A DNA stretch of 64,000 nt from Maribacter luteus (GCF_009674825.1 NZ_WKJH01000028.1:62432-126431), one strand, 5' to 3'; shown: positions 18,642 through 28,215, numbered from the stretch's first letter. The notes: generated by a model not told the origin, from the sequence alone. Program-made: numbers and translations.

Positions 18642-20621
18642 TTAGGACAGCACCCTGTTCAATTTTTTATTCAACAGTTTATTCAGTTGCAAATAATTCA
18701 TGATCTCTTCCAACGTCTCACTGTTATCGGTGGTATTTTCCTCCGTGCTATTTTGCAGGGTCTCCATTCTTTTCTTGATCAAGTAACAGCGTAGGGTCAA
18801 TATGGTTTCGCTTACCAATTGGGATATACCGATATTTTTATCTTTGGGATATATGTCTTTACTTTCCCAATTATGTAAGGTATACTTCTCCTCTTCCATT
18901 AAAATAGAAGATATTTCAATCACCATTTCTTGATCAAGTTCAGCAATAAAGGTATTGACCGTAAAATCCTCGGCTTGGTTTAATTCCTCAATCAATTTGT
19001 AGTAAATATTCTTGAAATTCGGATTCGTCAATTCTATTTCATCATCTTGAAGATCTAAATAGATTTTCTCAAAAACCCTGGCCTCTACCGACTCGGGCTC
19101 TAAAACAAGATCACCCTCCTCATTTTCCTTCAATATCAAATCCTCAAATTTCTCTTGGTTCTTGCCGTATAACAACAACAACTCTATAATCTTCCGCTCC
19201 AATTCATATTGTACATCAACTTTTTGGGGTACGGGATCATTCTTGACTACATCGAAAGCCTTTTGTTCCTGTTTTACTTTTTTCGTGGCATCTGCAATAT
19301 CCTTTTTACTGATCTGCGCCAAGGTATTGAACAGAACAGCTTCTGAAATGTTCATTATCTGGGCACATTCCTGAATATAGATCTCTTTTTGTATACGATC
19401 GGGAATCTTGGAAATACTATGTACAATATCCCTAACCGTATCGGCCCTTTTTATGGGATCATTGGCCGCTTCTTTAACCAATAATGATGCTTTGAACTGA
19501 ATAAAGTCCTTGGAATTATCTTGCAGATACTGACTAAGTTCCTCTAAATCATTGTTCTTGGCAAAACTATCCGGGTCTTCCCCTTCTGGAAAAGTACAGA
19601 CCTTTACGTTCATCCCCTGCTCAAGAATAAGATCTATACCCCTGAGAGATGCCCTTAGACCTGCCGCATCCCCATCAAAAAGGACCGTTATATTTTTAGT
19701 GAGTCGATTAATAAGTCGAATTTGTTCGGGAGTTAAAGCCGTACCACTGGAAGCCACCACATTATGAATGCCCCTTTGATAAAATTGGATCACATCGGTA
19801 TACCCCTCGACCAAATAACAATTATCTTCTTTGGCAATGGCCTGTTTGGCGTAATAAATGCCATAAAGCACCTTGCTCTTATGGTAAATATCACTTTCAG
19901 GGGAATTTAAATATTTGGCCGCTTTTTTATCATTGGTTAAAATTCGACCTCCAAAACCCAACACCCGTCCGCTCATGGAATGTATCGGAAACATTACCCG
20001 CCCTTTAAAACGATCGAATTTTCGTGGATTGTTAGGGTTATTGGCATCTTCTTTAACAATGGTAAGTCCCGTTTTCTCCAAATAGTGGAGTTTATACCCT
20101 TTATCCAAAGCGGCATTGGTAAAGCCATCCCATTGGTCCAGACAATATCCCAATCCGAATTTCTTGATGGTCCCATCGGTAAATCCCCTTTCTTTAAAGT
20201 AGGTCATACCTATAGCTTTCCCAAGCTCGGACTCCCATAGCATTTCCGAAAAATGGGCCTGGGCAAATTCAGAAACCAAATACATACTCTCCCGTTCATT
20301 AGCTTCTTGCTTTTGTTCATCGGTACGTTCTGTTTCCTCTATCTCGATATTGTATTTTCTGGCCAAATACTTTATGGCTTCGGGATAGGTAAAATGCTCA
20401 TGCTCCATTAGAAAGGCAACAACATTACCCCCTTTACCGCTACTGAAATCTTTCCAAATCTGTTTTACGGGCGATACCATGAAACTCGGCGTACGCTCAT
20501 CGGAGAACGGACTTAGCCCCTTAAAATTGGACCCCGATTTTTTTAACTGCACAAAATCACCGATCACCTCCTCTAAACGGGCACTTTCATATACTTTGTC
20601 TATGGTCGATTTTGAAATCAT
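18642..20621 (-). CDS. dnaG: DNA primase DnaG lacking zinc ligands
   Basis: 659 residues from the ATG at 20621 (MISKSTIDKVYE, the conserved primase start; a longer in-frame start at 20654 adds 11 unlikely residues). Domains in order are a CHC2-type zinc-binding fold (about 30-95), the catalytic core with TOPRIM motifs (LVEGYTDVIQFYQRG, LFDGDAAGLRAS, EGEDPDSF) and a C-terminal helicase-interaction region. The zinc-ligand positions of the canonical CPFH and CFGC read SPFS (37-40) and DFSS (58-61), so no Cys or His is left. It synthesises primers for replication. The gene is convergent with the response regulator. Confidence 0.95.
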   Translation of the reverse strand: MISKSTIDKVYESARLEEVIGDFVQLKKSGSNFKGLSPFSDERTPSFMVSPVKQIWKDFSSGKGGNVVAFLMEHEHFTYPEAIKYLARKYNIEIEETERTDEQKQEANERESMYLVSEFAQAHFSEMLWESELGKAIGMTYFKERGFTDGTIKKFGLGYCLDQWDGFTNAALDKGYKLHYLEKTGLTIVKEDANNPNNPRKFDRFKGRVMFPIHSMSGRVLGFGGRILTNDKKAAKYLNSPESDIYHKSKVLYGIYYAKQAIAKEDNCYLVEGYTDVIQFYQRGIHNVVASSGTALTPEQIRLINRLTKNITVLFDGDAAGLRASLRGIDLILEQGMNVKVCTFPEGEDPDSFAKNNDLEELSQYLQDNSKDFIQFKASLLVKEAANDPIKRADTVRDIVHSISKIPDRIQKEIYIQECAQIMNISEAVLFNTLAQISKKDIADATKKVKQEQKAFDVVKNDPVPQKVDVQYELERKIIELLLLYGKNQEKFEDLILKENEEGDLVLEPESVEARVFEKIYLDLQDDEIELTNPNFKNIYYKLIEELNQAEDFTVNTFIAELDQEMVIEISSILMEEEKYTLHNWESKDIYPKDKNIGISQLVSETILTLRCYLIKKRMETLQNSTEENTTDNSETLEEIMNYLQLNKLLNKKLNRVLS

Positions 20622-20689
20622 TCGCTGAATAAAATAGCCAATAAAAATAGGCAATTTTTAGCTTATCTTAGACATTCAATCCTACGCAT

Positions 20690-20947
20690 ATGATTCTATT
20701 CTTCGGTACCCGCCCCGGAAAGGAGCAAATACGAAAACTTACCAATGTAAAATGCAGTTTTTGCGAACAGACCAACACCCTTACCGCTTATATCCGCTCC
20801 AATTACTTTCACCTATTTTGGATCAAGCTTTTTAAAATATCCACAAGCGAGGTTATCGAATGTTCCCATTGTAAACGAGTATATTATAAAGAGGAGTTTA
20901 CAGAGGAAATGAAAGATGCTTTAAACCGAAAAGTCCTTATAGAATAA
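20690..20947 (+). CDS. Small zinc-ribbon protein
   Basis: 85 residues with two CxxC pairs, CSFC (about 22-25) and CSHC (about 58-61), spaced as in a zinc ribbon, plus an aromatic stretch between them (YFHLFWIKLF). No signal peptide. It starts MILFFGTRPGKEQ and is divergent from dnaG. The family is widespread in Bacteroidota; function unknown, possibly protein or nucleic-acid contact. A near-consensus -7 box TATCTTAG lies just upstream (20663-20670). Confidence 0.8.
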   Translation: MILFFGTRPGKEQIRKLTNVKCSFCEQTNTLTAYIRSNYFHLFWIKLFKISTSEVIECSHCKRVYYKEEFTEEMKDALNRKVLIE

Positions 20948-21013
20948 ATATCGCAATTAACGGGCCAGTAAAAAACAAGCCCTTTCCGCAAAAGCTTCTA
21001 GGGCCGATTTTAA

Positions 21014-22099
21014 TTAAAGGTCGAAACGAAGGCCAAGGGATATATTGTGCTGATCCACCAAGGCATCCTTGAATAGAGGGTTCAGATCATATTTTGCATA
21101 TAATAACACCCCTTCCACACCGGCATAGGCACTTAGACCATACACCAGATCATTGGTATTGTACCCTCTTTTTAATTTGTCCTTTACATTATCCCCATTA
21201 CGATTATATTTCAATTTTTGACGGGTACCCAGATTAAATCCGCCGTAAGCACCGACCCCTAAACGGAACTGGTTCCTTAAAGAATATCGTATGGTTTTAT
21301 CTGTTTTATGAAGTTTTGATGGGCCGAATTCCAAATGGACCGGAAAAACAAGGTTATCCATTCTCAATTTGGATTTCTTTAAATCATATTCAAACTCCTG
21401 CAATTCAACCTGGCCATTTTCCGCAACGAAATATTGGTTATCCTTGGGTTTAAGTCCGTTGAACTGAAAAGAAAACCCATAATTCAACCGCACAAAATTG
21501 GTGTTTTTAAAAACCCTTGTGCGCCATGACCAGCCCATTTCAAAAAACCGGCTGCCTCCTATTTTATAAGGGGAGTCGTTTATCGACTGCCCATCGATTA
21601 GGGCATTGTTGAGACCAATAGCCAATACAAAATCAGAATAGGTTCGTCTATCATATTTCAATTCTTTCTTCTTACGTCTTAGCTTCTCCCATTTAAAGGA
21701 AGATCCATCCCCTCTCGTCAGGTCCAATTTAATGGCCAAACCTGTATTACCCGTGCTATCGATAGTTTCAGCTTCCAGTACATTGCCATCATTTCGCTCC
21801 AATAGGAGAATTTCGTTATCCACGATCGCTATGCGGTTTTCTATGTTCAATGCCCTCTTTTTAGCTACGGACTCCTTTAAGATTTTAGCCTCTTCATAGC
21901 TTATTTGATTTTTTTCGTACCGTTTGTTGATTTCCTCAACCTCAATTTTCAATGCCTCCTTTTCCTGTTGGCCAATTTGCTCTTTTTTGGCTTTTAGCAT
22001 TTCAATCTTGTGTTGATAATCCTGATTTTCCTGAGCAGCGACTTTCTGAACTGCAAAAGCGGCAAACCACACTACTAAATAGATAATAATAACCCTCAT
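21014..22099 (-). CDS. Outer-membrane beta-barrel protein with N-terminal coiled coil
   Basis: 361 residues from the ATG at 22099, chosen because it gives a normal signal peptide (MRVIIIYLVVWFAAFAVQKVAAQ) while the ATG at 22132 puts 11 charged residues before it. After the signal there is a highly charged coiled-coil region (about 28-95, rich in EKKEQ repeats), then a porin-like region with alternating hydrophobic strands (FVLAIGLNNALIDG, SWRTRVFKNTNFVRLNYGF) ending SLGLRFDL, a typical barrel end. It is the third gene of an ECF sigma, putative anti-sigma, barrel set. The substrate is unknown. Confidence 0.78.
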   Translation of the reverse strand: MRVIIIYLVVWFAAFAVQKVAAQENQDYQHKIEMLKAKKEQIGQQEKEALKIEVEEINKRYEKNQISYEEAKILKESVAKKRALNIENRIAIVDNEILLLERNDGNVLEAETIDSTGNTGLAIKLDLTRGDGSSFKWEKLRRKKKELKYDRRTYSDFVLAIGLNNALIDGQSINDSPYKIGGSRFFEMGWSWRTRVFKNTNFVRLNYGFSFQFNGLKPKDNQYFVAENGQVELQEFEYDLKKSKLRMDNLVFPVHLEFGPSKLHKTDKTIRYSLRNQFRLGVGAYGGFNLGTRQKLKYNRNGDNVKDKLKRGYNTNDLVYGLSAYAGVEGVLLYAKYDLNPLFKDALVDQHNISLGLRFDL

Positions 22100-22183
22100 A
22101 CTGATTTTGATTTTATGACCTTCCTTTCCCACCCTCTTTAATAGAGGGCAGGCTAAAGAAGATCGTTGATTGATTGATGAATA

Positions 22184-22924
22184 TTAATTGTTGCGATCGG
22201 CGACCGCTGTTCTTACTTTAAGGAATCCCGTTTTCAAGGATTCAAAAATCTGTTCCCTGAATGTTTGGTCGAGCTCGTTTTCAACCTCATCTAATAACGC
22301 CATAGCATCGACCTTGCCCTTTTCAATGAAAATTTTATCAGCCAGAATTTCCCGTTGGGCCTTCCGGAGCAAGGAATCTACCTCCGCATCAGTCACCTGA
22401 ATGTCGGCACCCTCCAAAAATTGGACCTGGGTTGCCAATTCCGCGATTTTAGCATCTATAAGTTCTTCGGTTTTTGTTTTTACCATATCTGAACTTTCAT
22501 TGGTGATTTTATCTTTTTCCAATACGGCAAACTTGGGCTCATCTTTTATCGCTGTTTTCGATAGAACTTCAATGGGGGCCTTAGCTTTTTTGATTTCACT
22601 CTTTTTTACCACAACCAACTTATCCTCTTCTTTCATCGGAACCATCACATCCCTATCATTTTCAGGAACATTGATTTCTTGCGGCTTTTCAACAACTTCA
22701 ATTGGCATTTCGGTAGGTGCCTGATTTCTATTGACATAAAGCGTTGACACGATCAATACCCCAATAAATACGGCCGCCACGCTATACCAAAAGAATTTAT
22801 TTTTTTTCTTCGTTCCTACCTTTGGCAACTGTTCGGACAATGTATCCCACGCACTTTCTGAAGGAGTGATTTCCCTTTCATTCAGATGCCTTTTTATGTG
22901 TTTTTCAAATTTATCGACTTCCAT
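22184..22924 (-). CDS. Putative membrane anti-sigma factor of the adjacent ECF sigma
   Basis: 246 residues. A cytoplasmic N-terminal part of about 40 residues (MEVDKFEKHIKRHLNEREI) precedes one membrane helix (about 43-63, FFWYSVAAVFIGVLIVSTLYV). Then comes a Lys/Glu-rich extracytoplasmic region with little sequence complexity. It overlaps the ECF sigma gene by 14 bases. This arrangement is that of single-pass anti-sigma factors, but it has neither a FecR nor a zinc anti-sigma signature, so the role is inferred from position and topology. Confidence 0.65.
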   Translation of the reverse strand: MEVDKFEKHIKRHLNEREITPSESAWDTLSEQLPKVGTKKKNKFFWYSVAAVFIGVLIVSTLYVNRNQAPTEMPIEVVEKPQEINVPENDRDVMVPMKEEDKLVVVKKSEIKKAKAPIEVLSKTAIKDEPKFAVLEKDKITNESSDMVKTKTEELIDAKIAELATQVQFLEGADIQVTDAEVDSLLRKAQREILADKIFIEKGKVDAMALLDEVENELDQTFREQIFESLKTGFLKVRTAVADRNN

Positions 22925-23474
22925 AACCTATAATATTTTGTTGTTGCAATTGCTCTTGCAACATTTTCCGAGCCTTGAACAACTGGGATTTCGAGGTGTT
23001 TTCCGAGATTTGAAGAAGCTCTGCGATTTCCTGATGTTTGTATCCTTCAACCACATACAGTACAAAAACCACTTTATACCCTTCGGGCAAGGCATCTATA
23101 AGCATTTGGATATGCTCAACATCCATATCAGTTGAAATGGTATTGCCTTCGAGCTCATTTCTTTCATATAATTCGTCATCATATACAACAAACTGTTGCT
23201 TTCTTATATACGAAATACTTTCCCGTATCATGATTTTGCGAATCCACCCCTCAAAACTCCCATGAAACCCAAAAGACCCCAAGTTTTTAAAAACCTTTAG
23301 AAAACCACTGATCATAACGTCCTCGGCATAGTGTAAATCCTTCACATATTGCCTGCAAACCCCAAGCATTTTAGGAGAAAACTTATCATAAATACGCTTC
23401 TGCGCTTCCGGATTACCGGCAGTTGCTTTCTTTATGAGTTGTTTCTCGTTGTTGTATATGGTTATGATCTTCAA
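22911..23474 (-). CDS. ECF RNA polymerase sigma factor
   Basis: 187 residues with sigma region 2 (about 20-90: AEDVMISGFLKVFKNL and FEGWIRKIMIRESISYIRK) and region 4 (about 125-175: LPEGYKVVFVLYVVEGYKHQEIAELL, then SENTSKSQLFKARKML). There is no region 1 or 3, which defines the ECF class. It is preceded by an ECF-type promoter (23503-23529), so it probably transcribes its own operon. Regulon beyond the two downstream genes unknown. Confidence 0.93.
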   Translation of the reverse strand: MKIITIYNNEKQLIKKATAGNPEAQKRIYDKFSPKMLGVCRQYVKDLHYAEDVMISGFLKVFKNLGSFGFHGSFEGWIRKIMIRESISYIRKQQFVVYDDELYERNELEGNTISTDMDVEHIQMLIDALPEGYKVVFVLYVVEGYKHQEIAELLQISENTSKSQLFKARKMLQEQLQQQNIIGYGSR

Positions 23475-23502
23475 AATGATTTAATTGGCTTCTATAAAGA
23501 TA

Positions 23503-23529
23503 GACGCATTAAAAGAAGAGATAGTTGCC
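23503..23529 (-). promoter_or_regulatory. Candidate ECF-dependent autoregulatory promoter
   Basis: On the minus strand GGCAAC (23529-23524) and CGTC (23506-23503) are 17 bases apart, matching the AAC/CGTC layout of ECF promoters. The predicted start is about 25 bases before the sigma-factor ATG. No TAnnTTTG box is present nearby. Confidence 0.5.
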
Positions 23530-23588
23530 TGGAAAAAAAATATTTTCTAAAAATTACTTCAATTACCTGATTTACAGTTTATTGAAAA

Positions 23589-24566
23589 TTATTTTTTTCT
23601 ATCAACCACATAATTGACCATAAGCTCTAGGGAGTCCCGATAATTTGTTTGGGGATAGGTTAGTAGAATATCCAAAGCTAGTCGTTTAAATTCGTGCATT
23701 TTGTTTTCGGCATAATCCAATCCCCCTTGCTCTTTTACAAATTGAATTACCTCCCTTACCCTTTTTTTATCACGATTGTGGTTTTTGACCGAATTGATCA
23801 ACCATTTTTTTTCAGCTTTTGAGCAGGTATTGAGTACATGGATCAAGGGCAAGGTCATTTTTTGCTCTTTTATATCAATACCCGTGGGTTTCCCAATTTG
23901 CCGATCACCATAATCAAAAAGGTCGTCTTTTATCTGAAAGGCCATACCGCAATATTCCCCGAACTTTCGAAAAGTCTCAACTTCTTCAGAATCCGGTTTT
24001 ACAGAGCAGGCACCCATACTACAGCACGCCGCAATAAGCGTTGCGGTTTTTTGTCGAATTATATCATAATAGACGTCTTCAACAATATCCAGTCTACGGG
24101 CTTTCTCAATTTGTAGCAATTCACCTTCGCTCATTTCACGAACGGCGACTGAGATAATTCGAAGTAAATCAAAATCGCTGTGATCCAAGGACAATAACAA
24201 TCCTTTTGAAAATAGATAATCACCGACGAGTACGGCAATTTTATTCTTCCAAAGGGCATTTATAGAGAAAAATCCACGTCGTTTGTTGCTTTCATCAACA
24301 ACATCATCGTGAACCAGACTTGCCGTATGTATAAGTTCGATAATCGATGCCCCACGATACGTACGCTCGTTAACCTCCCCGTTATTGAGTAATTTGGCCG
24401 TCAAAAACACGAACATTGGCCTCATCTGCTTGCCTTTACGGTTTACGATGTAATAGGTGATCCGGTTCAATAAGGCAACTTTCGAAGACATGGAATCCCG
24501 GAACTTATTTTCAAAAAGTTCCATTTCCTGATTTACGGGATCCTTTATTTGGGCTACTATTTTCAA
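23589..24566 (-). CDS. Polyprenyl diphosphate synthase (trans-isoprenyl type)
   Basis: 325 residues. The first Asp-rich motif is HDDVVD (about 87-92) and the second KDDLFDYG (about 217-224); GKQMRPMFV and the GDYLFSKGL/RQKTATL segments are also family-typical. It elongates farnesyl or geranylgeranyl diphosphate; in flavobacteria the long-chain product usually serves the menaquinone side chain. The chain-length residue cannot be judged reliably by eye. It has its own spacer (24567-24658) downstream of rlmN. Confidence 0.92.
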   Translation of the reverse strand: MKIVAQIKDPVNQEMELFENKFRDSMSSKVALLNRITYYIVNRKGKQMRPMFVFLTAKLLNNGEVNERTYRGASIIELIHTASLVHDDVVDESNKRRGFFSINALWKNKIAVLVGDYLFSKGLLLSLDHSDFDLLRIISVAVREMSEGELLQIEKARRLDIVEDVYYDIIRQKTATLIAACCSMGACSVKPDSEEVETFRKFGEYCGMAFQIKDDLFDYGDRQIGKPTGIDIKEQKMTLPLIHVLNTCSKAEKKWLINSVKNHNRDKKRVREVIQFVKEQGGLDYAENKMHEFKRLALDILLTYPQTNYRDSLELMVNYVVDRKK

Positions 24567-24658
24567 GAAATCGGTTTATTGTCTTACCTGGTTCGGTGGA
24601 TAAATTTAGGCAAAATTTCGGGGTAAACTCAGAATTCGGAATTTTGACATCAAAAATG

Positions 24659-25705
24659 TTATGACTTATTGGCCAATTGACCACAGGCGGCATCAATATC
24701 CTTACCTCTGGATCGGCGAACGGTTACCGTAATACCCTTTCTCTCCAAAGTGGTCACGTACATTTCAATGGCCTTGTCATTTGCCTGTTGAAACTCACCA
24801 TCATCTATAGGGTTATACTCGATCAAATTTACTTTTGAAGGAGCAAAACGACAAAATTGAACCAAAGCATCGGCATCTTTCTGTGAATCATTGATTCCTT
24901 TCCACACCACATATTCATAGGTAATCCTATTTTTGGTCTTCCCATACCAATATTGCAATGCTTCCCTTAGATCGGCCAAATTCATTTTGGCATTAAATGG
25001 CATTATCGAAGTACGTATCTCGTCAATGGCGGAATGTAAGGAAACCGCCAAATTGAACTTTACACCCTCATCGGCCATTTTTCTGATCATTTTTGGCACA
25101 CCTGAAGTAGATACGGTGATTCTTTTAGGAGACATGCCCAAACCGTCGGGTGAAGTTATTTTTTCTATGGCCTGCAAAACATTGTTGTAATTCATCAATG
25201 GCTCTCCCATACCCATGAAAACAATGTTACTTAAAGGACGGTCAAAATACAAACGACTTTCATTATCGATCGCAACTACTTGGTCATAGATTTCATCGGG
25301 ATTCAAATTACGCATACGTTTTAGCCTGGCCGTTGCACAGAACTTACAGTCCAAACTACAACCTACCTGACTGGAAACACAGGCCGTTGTTCTTGTTTTG
25401 GTAGGAATCAATACCGACTCGACCACTAAATCATCATGCAGACGAACAGCGTTCTTTATGGTCCCATCCGAGCTTCTTTGCATTAAATCTACCTTGATAT
25501 GATTGATCACAAAATTGGCAGCCAGCAAATCCCTGGTTTCTTTTGAAATATTGGTCATAACCTCAAAAGTATGGGCAGATTTTTGCCATAGCCATTCATA
25601 GACCTGATTACCCCTGAACGCTTTGTCCCCACTTTGTACGAAAAAATCGCGGAGCTGTTCCAGGGTCAATGCCCTAATATCCTTTTTAGTTGTTTTTTCC
25701 TCCAT
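24659..25705 (-). CDS. rlmN: 23S rRNA (adenine2503-C2)/tRNA methyltransferase RlmN
   Basis: 349 residues from the ATG at 25705 (MEEKTTKKDIRALTLEQL). A longer in-frame start at 25738 would run through the terminator stem, so it is rejected. Radical-SAM cluster motif CSLDCKFC follows VSSQVG; the two catalytic cysteines are the one in TACVSSQ and the one near the C-terminus in DAACGQLA. It methylates A2503 of 23S rRNA and A37 of some tRNAs by a radical mechanism. It follows queA across an intrinsic terminator, so the two are probably separate transcripts or attenuated read-through. Confidence 0.95.
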   Translation of the reverse strand: MEEKTTKKDIRALTLEQLRDFFVQSGDKAFRGNQVYEWLWQKSAHTFEVMTNISKETRDLLAANFVINHIKVDLMQRSSDGTIKNAVRLHDDLVVESVLIPTKTRTTACVSSQVGCSLDCKFCATARLKRMRNLNPDEIYDQVVAIDNESRLYFDRPLSNIVFMGMGEPLMNYNNVLQAIEKITSPDGLGMSPKRITVSTSGVPKMIRKMADEGVKFNLAVSLHSAIDEIRTSIMPFNAKMNLADLREALQYWYGKTKNRITYEYVVWKGINDSQKDADALVQFCRFAPSKVNLIEYNPIDDGEFQQANDKAIEMYVTTLERKGITVTVRRSRGKDIDAACGQLANKS

Positions 25706-25721
25706 TTCATTTAGGCAATAA

Positions 25722-25763
25722 AAAAATCCCACATTCAATACAAATCGATAAAGTGGGATTTTT
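25722..25763 (-). terminator. Intrinsic terminator between queA and rlmN
   Basis: Minus strand AAAAATCCCAC and GTGGGATTTTT flank a 20-base loop; the stem is an 11-bp perfect inverted repeat followed by a T run. It lies 49 bases after the queA stop and before rlmN. Confidence 0.8.
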
Positions 25764-25811
25764 CATTTCGGTAATTTCAATATTTCCTTCTAAACGGAAA
25801 TAATTATATCG

Positions 25812-26861
25812 CTATAAGATCAACATGGCATCACCATAAGAATAGAACTTATAGTTTTCCAATATGGCTTCTTTATATGCCCTTTTCATCAAATCGTGAC
25901 CTATAAAAGCAGAGACCATCATCAACAATGTTGATTTTGGCAAATGGAAATTGGTAATCATACAGGTTGCTATACTGAACTCGTAAGGAGGGAAAATGAA
26001 TTTATTCGTCCACCCATTAAAGGTATTCAGTGTATGTTCGGATGAAACCGCACTCTCTAACCCACGCATGGCCGTAGTACCAACGGCACATACCTTTCTT
26101 TTATTGGCTTTTGCCGCATTTACTATTTCAGTCGCTTTTTCATCAATGATCAACTCCTCACTATCCATCTTATGCTTGGAAAGGTCCTCAACCTCAACAG
26201 GATTAAAAGTACCAAGCCCAACATGTAAGGTCACCTCGGCAAAATCGACCCCTTTAATCTCCAATCTCTTTAATAAGTGTCTGGAGAAATGCAATCCGGC
26301 AGTTGGCGCAGCAACCGCACCTTCATGTTTCGCATAAATGGTTTGGTAACGATCCTCATCTTCGGGTGTAACTTCCCTCTTAATGTATTTAGGCAATGGG
26401 GTTTCCCCTAATTCACGAAGTTTTCTCCTAAAATCAGAATAAGACCCGTCATATAAAAAACGTAATGTTCTACCTCTTGAGGTCGTGTTATCAATAACTT
26501 CAGCTACCAAACTTTCATCTTCCCCGAAATAAAGTTTGTTCCCAATACGTATTTTACGTGCAGGATCGACCAAAACATCCCATAGACGTTGTTCCTCATT
26601 AAGTTCCCTAAGAAGGAAAACCTCGATACGCGCACCGGTTTTTTCTTTGTTACCATATAATCTTGCAGGGAAAACCTTGGTATTGTTCAAGACCATTACA
26701 TCACCTTCATCAAAATAATCGATAAGATCTTTGAACATTTTATGCTCGATCTTTCCGGTTTCCCGGTGAATGACCATTAATTTGGATTCGTCCCTGTTTT
26801 CCGCAGGATACTCGGCCAATAATTCTTTTGGAAGTTCAAAATTGAAGTGTGATAATTTCAT
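25812..26861 (-). CDS. queA: S-adenosylmethionine:tRNA ribosyltransferase-isomerase QueA
   Basis: 349 residues, beginning [20 protein letters not shown], the standard QueA start, with motifs [42 protein letters not shown] and THVGLGTF-like [12 protein letters not shown]. It transfers the ribosyl part of SAM to 7-aminomethyl-7-deazaguanine in tRNA, giving epoxyqueuosine. Length is typical. The other queuosine genes are not in the window. It has its own promoter. Confidence 0.96.
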   Translation of the reverse strand: MKLSHFNFELPKELLAEYPAENRDESKLMVIHRETGKIEHKMFKDLIDYFDEGDVMVLNNTKVFPARLYGNKEKTGARIEVFLLRELNEEQRLWDVLVDPARKIRIGNKLYFGEDESLVAEVIDNTTSRGRTLRFLYDGSYSDFRRKLRELGETPLPKYIKREVTPEDEDRYQTIYAKHEGAVAAPTAGLHFSRHLLKRLEIKGVDFAEVTLHVGLGTFNPVEVEDLSKHKMDSEELIIDEKATEIVNAAKANKRKVCAVGTTAMRGLESAVSSEHTLNTFNGWTNKFIFPPYEFSIATCMITNFHLPKSTLLMMVSAFIGHDLMKRAYKEAILENYKFYSYGDAMLIL

Positions 26862-26905
26862 ATGGTGTACGTATTGTAAGTTTTATTAGCAAAATTTTGC
26901 GGCTG

Positions 26906-26937
26906 CAAATATACGACCTCGAGATAGGGGTTGTCAA
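26906..26937 (-). promoter_or_regulatory. queA promoter
   Basis: Minus-strand TATATTTG (26913-26906) is an exact -7 box, with TTG (26937-26935) 21 bases upstream as a -33 element. The predicted leader is about 38 bases. Confidence 0.65.
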
Positions 26938-26960
26938 GTAAAACGATGATTAAATGACAA

Positions 26961-28190
26961 TTATAACTCTTTGGACCGAAAACCCAACTTTTTAAGGTCT
27001 TCCCAAAAATCTGGATAGGATTTTGAAACCACCTCGGCATCATTGACCACAAAAGATGTTTTCAATGCCAAAGGGGCAAAGGCCATAGCCATTCTATGAT
27101 CATTATAGGTATCTACGGCCACTTCGGATTTTAATCCGTTAGAAGGCTCCAACAACAATGACCTGTCGGTTATTTGAACCTTGGCCCCGAATTTTGATAG
27201 TTCGGCATGCATGGCCAATAATCTATCTGTTTCTTTGATTTTTAGCGTATGCAATCCGGTCAACTCACAACCCATTCCCAATCCTAGGCAAGTAACCGCA
27301 ATGGTCTGGGCAATATCAGGGGCGTTGGCCAAATCGCACTCCAAAATGGTCAGCTTTGGAATCCGTTCTTTTTTTAAAACAACTTTGTTCCTTTGAAAAG
27401 ATGTTTCAACGCCAAAACTTTTATAAATATCCGCAAGAACACTATCACCTTGCAAACTGTCTTTTTTATAGGACCCCAATTCTATTTTGGACCCGACCTC
27501 ACATAATGCAACGATACTATAGAAATAAGAAGCTGAACTCCAGTCCGACTCAACAACCAACTCAACTGGGGCAACCTGTTTTTTGGATGAAACCTTTATC
27601 GTATTACCTGCAAACGAGGAGGCGACCCCGATTTGACCTAGTAAACTTAAGGTCATTTTTATATATGGGACGGAGGTGATTTTCCCGATCAACTCCATTT
27701 CAATACCATTTTCCAAACTGGGGGCAATCAAAAGCAAAGAAGAAATATATTGACTACTTATATTGGCCGGAAGGCTCACTTTGTTCTCAGTAAGTTTCTT
27801 ACCTTTTATTTTAATCGGAGGATACCCTTCTTCATTTACATATTCAATATCGGCCCCTAAACTACGTAAGGCTTCGACCAAAACCTTCACAGGTCTTTCG
27901 GTCATTCGCTTTGAACCGGTCAATATTACATCTTTACCTTCTTGGGAGGCAAAATACCCCGTTAAGAAACGCATTGCGGTACCTGCATGGTGAATATCCA
28001 CTTCGCCTTTACTGATTTTCAGGCCTTTTTGCATCACCCTCGCATCATCAGAATTAGATAGGTTTTGAATTGAAATGGTAGGATACAAAGCCTGTAACAA
28101 TAGCGACCTGTTCGATTCACTCTTAGAACCGGTTATCTGTATGTTGGATGTTAATAAATGTTCTGACGGACCAGTTAGGTGTAGCTTCAA
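26961..28190 (-). CDS. aroA: 3-phosphoshikimate 1-carboxyvinyltransferase (EPSP synthase)
   Basis: 409 residues; transfers enolpyruvyl from PEP to shikimate 3-phosphate, the sixth step of the shikimate pathway. The phosphate-binding start reads ITGSKSESNRSLLLQAL (about 19-35), the PEP loop HHAGTAMRFLTG (about 65-76), and DTYNDHRMAMAFAP is near the C-terminus. The loop has His and Phe where E. coli has Asn94 and Pro101. The gene lies apart from the other aromatic genes at 32-36 kb and has its own promoter. Confidence 0.95.
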   Translation of the reverse strand: MKLHLTGPSEHLLTSNIQITGSKSESNRSLLLQALYPTISIQNLSNSDDARVMQKGLKISKGEVDIHHAGTAMRFLTGYFASQEGKDVILTGSKRMTERPVKVLVEALRSLGADIEYVNEEGYPPIKIKGKKLTENKVSLPANISSQYISSLLLIAPSLENGIEMELIGKITSVPYIKMTLSLLGQIGVASSFAGNTIKVSSKKQVAPVELVVESDWSSASYFYSIVALCEVGSKIELGSYKKDSLQGDSVLADIYKSFGVETSFQRNKVVLKKERIPKLTILECDLANAPDIAQTIAVTCLGLGMGCELTGLHTLKIKETDRLLAMHAELSKFGAKVQITDRSLLLEPSNGLKSEVAVDTYNDHRMAMAFAPLALKTSFVVNDAEVVSKSYPDFWEDLKKLGFRSKEL

Positions 28191-28215
28191 CTTGATTGTT
28201 TTTTTAAAGAAGACC

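Noticed and set aside
20439-20513. Degenerate dnaG pseudogene
   Set aside because: Only the zinc ligands are replaced; the reading frame is full length and all TOPRIM motifs are intact.
22131-22148. Terminator upstream of the coiled-coil barrel gene
   Set aside because: CCCTCT/AGAGGG forms a 6-bp hairpin but there is no U-run on the minus strand; it only argues weakly for the shorter gene start at 22099.
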